Of a stretch of 5,665 nucleotides of DNA, positions 5,618 through 5,665 are shown in pieces. The position numbers and the translations under genes are program-made. Numbering within the stretch: the stretch's first letter is position 1; each line of letters begins with the position of its first letter. Source of the DNA: Actinomycetota bacterium (lineage in GTDB: Bacteria; Actinomycetota; Acidimicrobiia; IMCC26256; JACDBD01); assembly GCA_013695115.1 (NCBI GenBank), contig JACDBD010000298.1, positions 1 through 5,665 on the forward strand, given 5' to 3'. Below the pieces are notes generated by a model, which ran no database searches, had not been told where the DNA came from, and saw nothing but the letters and a program-made list of their open reading frames with translations.

Positions 5618-5665
5618 GTGCCCAGCGCTTCCATCACCCCGAACGGACGGCCCCCATGGCCGCCC
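5618..5665 (+). CDS. Possible N-terminus of an unidentified plus-strand gene (cut by window edge)
   Basis: From the GTG at 5618 the frame is open for 16 codons to the window end (VPSASITPNGRPPWPP). There is no Shine-Dalgarno site, but a -10-like TAACCT 7 nt upstream suggests a leaderless start. An ATG at 5656 in another frame is an alternative. The peptide is too short to identify. Other actinobacteria often carry a tRNA methyltransferase gene near arc, but nothing here confirms that. Confidence 0.35.
   Translation, partial: MPSASITPNGRPPWPP

Noticed and set aside
1..5665. CRISPR arrays, tRNA/rRNA genes and insertion sequences
   Set aside because: No regular direct repeats, no tRNA-like cloverleaf or rRNA segments, and no transposase or terminal inverted repeats were seen.

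Overview
The window carries the core of an actinobacterial Pup-proteasome locus. Long high-GC reading frames, Pup, Dop, an ARC/Mpa-type ring ATPase and 20S proteasome subunits all point to a member of the Actinomycetota. I cannot fix the lineage from sequence alone. Pup ending in Gly-Gly-Glu and a small ferredoxin beside the ATPase gene are the most useful taxonomic hints; an Acidimicrobiia-like or other non-mycobacterial actinobacterium is plausible but unproven.

Layout. Six genes lie on the minus strand and are transcribed from right to left: arc/mpa (5176-3422), dop (3357-1870), pup (1844-1650), an HNH/endonuclease VII-like gene (1562-1098, possibly starting at 1637), prcB (1063-248) and the first 83 codons of prcA (251-1, running off the left edge). 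Spacing is tight: 64 nt, 25 nt, 12 or 87 nt, 34 nt, then a 4-nt ATGA overlap, so one operon is likely. To the right is a divergent control region (about 5177-5348) and a single-cluster ferredoxin gene on the plus strand (5349-5585). The last 48 nt may be the start of another plus-strand gene that looks leaderless (5618 onward).

How the parts work together. Pup is the small protein tag. Here it already ends in Glu, so it should not need the deamidation step that Gln-ending Pups require. Dop would then act mainly to remove Pup from substrates. The Pup ligase PafA is not in the window and must be encoded elsewhere, most probably beyond prcA. ARC/Mpa binds pupylated proteins through its N-terminal coiled coils, unfolds them with its AAA+ ring and feeds them to the PrcA/PrcB core through its C-terminal Gln-Tyr-Leu. 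PrcB carries the Thr/Asp/Lys catalytic set after a 49-residue propeptide.

The part that is not textbook proteasome biology is the HNH endonuclease gene between pup and prcB. It carries two Cys4-type zinc sites and uses more A/T-ending codons than its neighbours. The preceding pup 3' end also shows A/T-ending codons (including a TTA codon), a cluster of five AGAACGC/GCGTTCT heptamers, a 12-bp palindrome at the pup stop, a GC hairpin and a possible internal leaderless promoter. This 1560-1710 stretch and the dyad-rich divergent region at 5240-5271 are the places most worth a second look.
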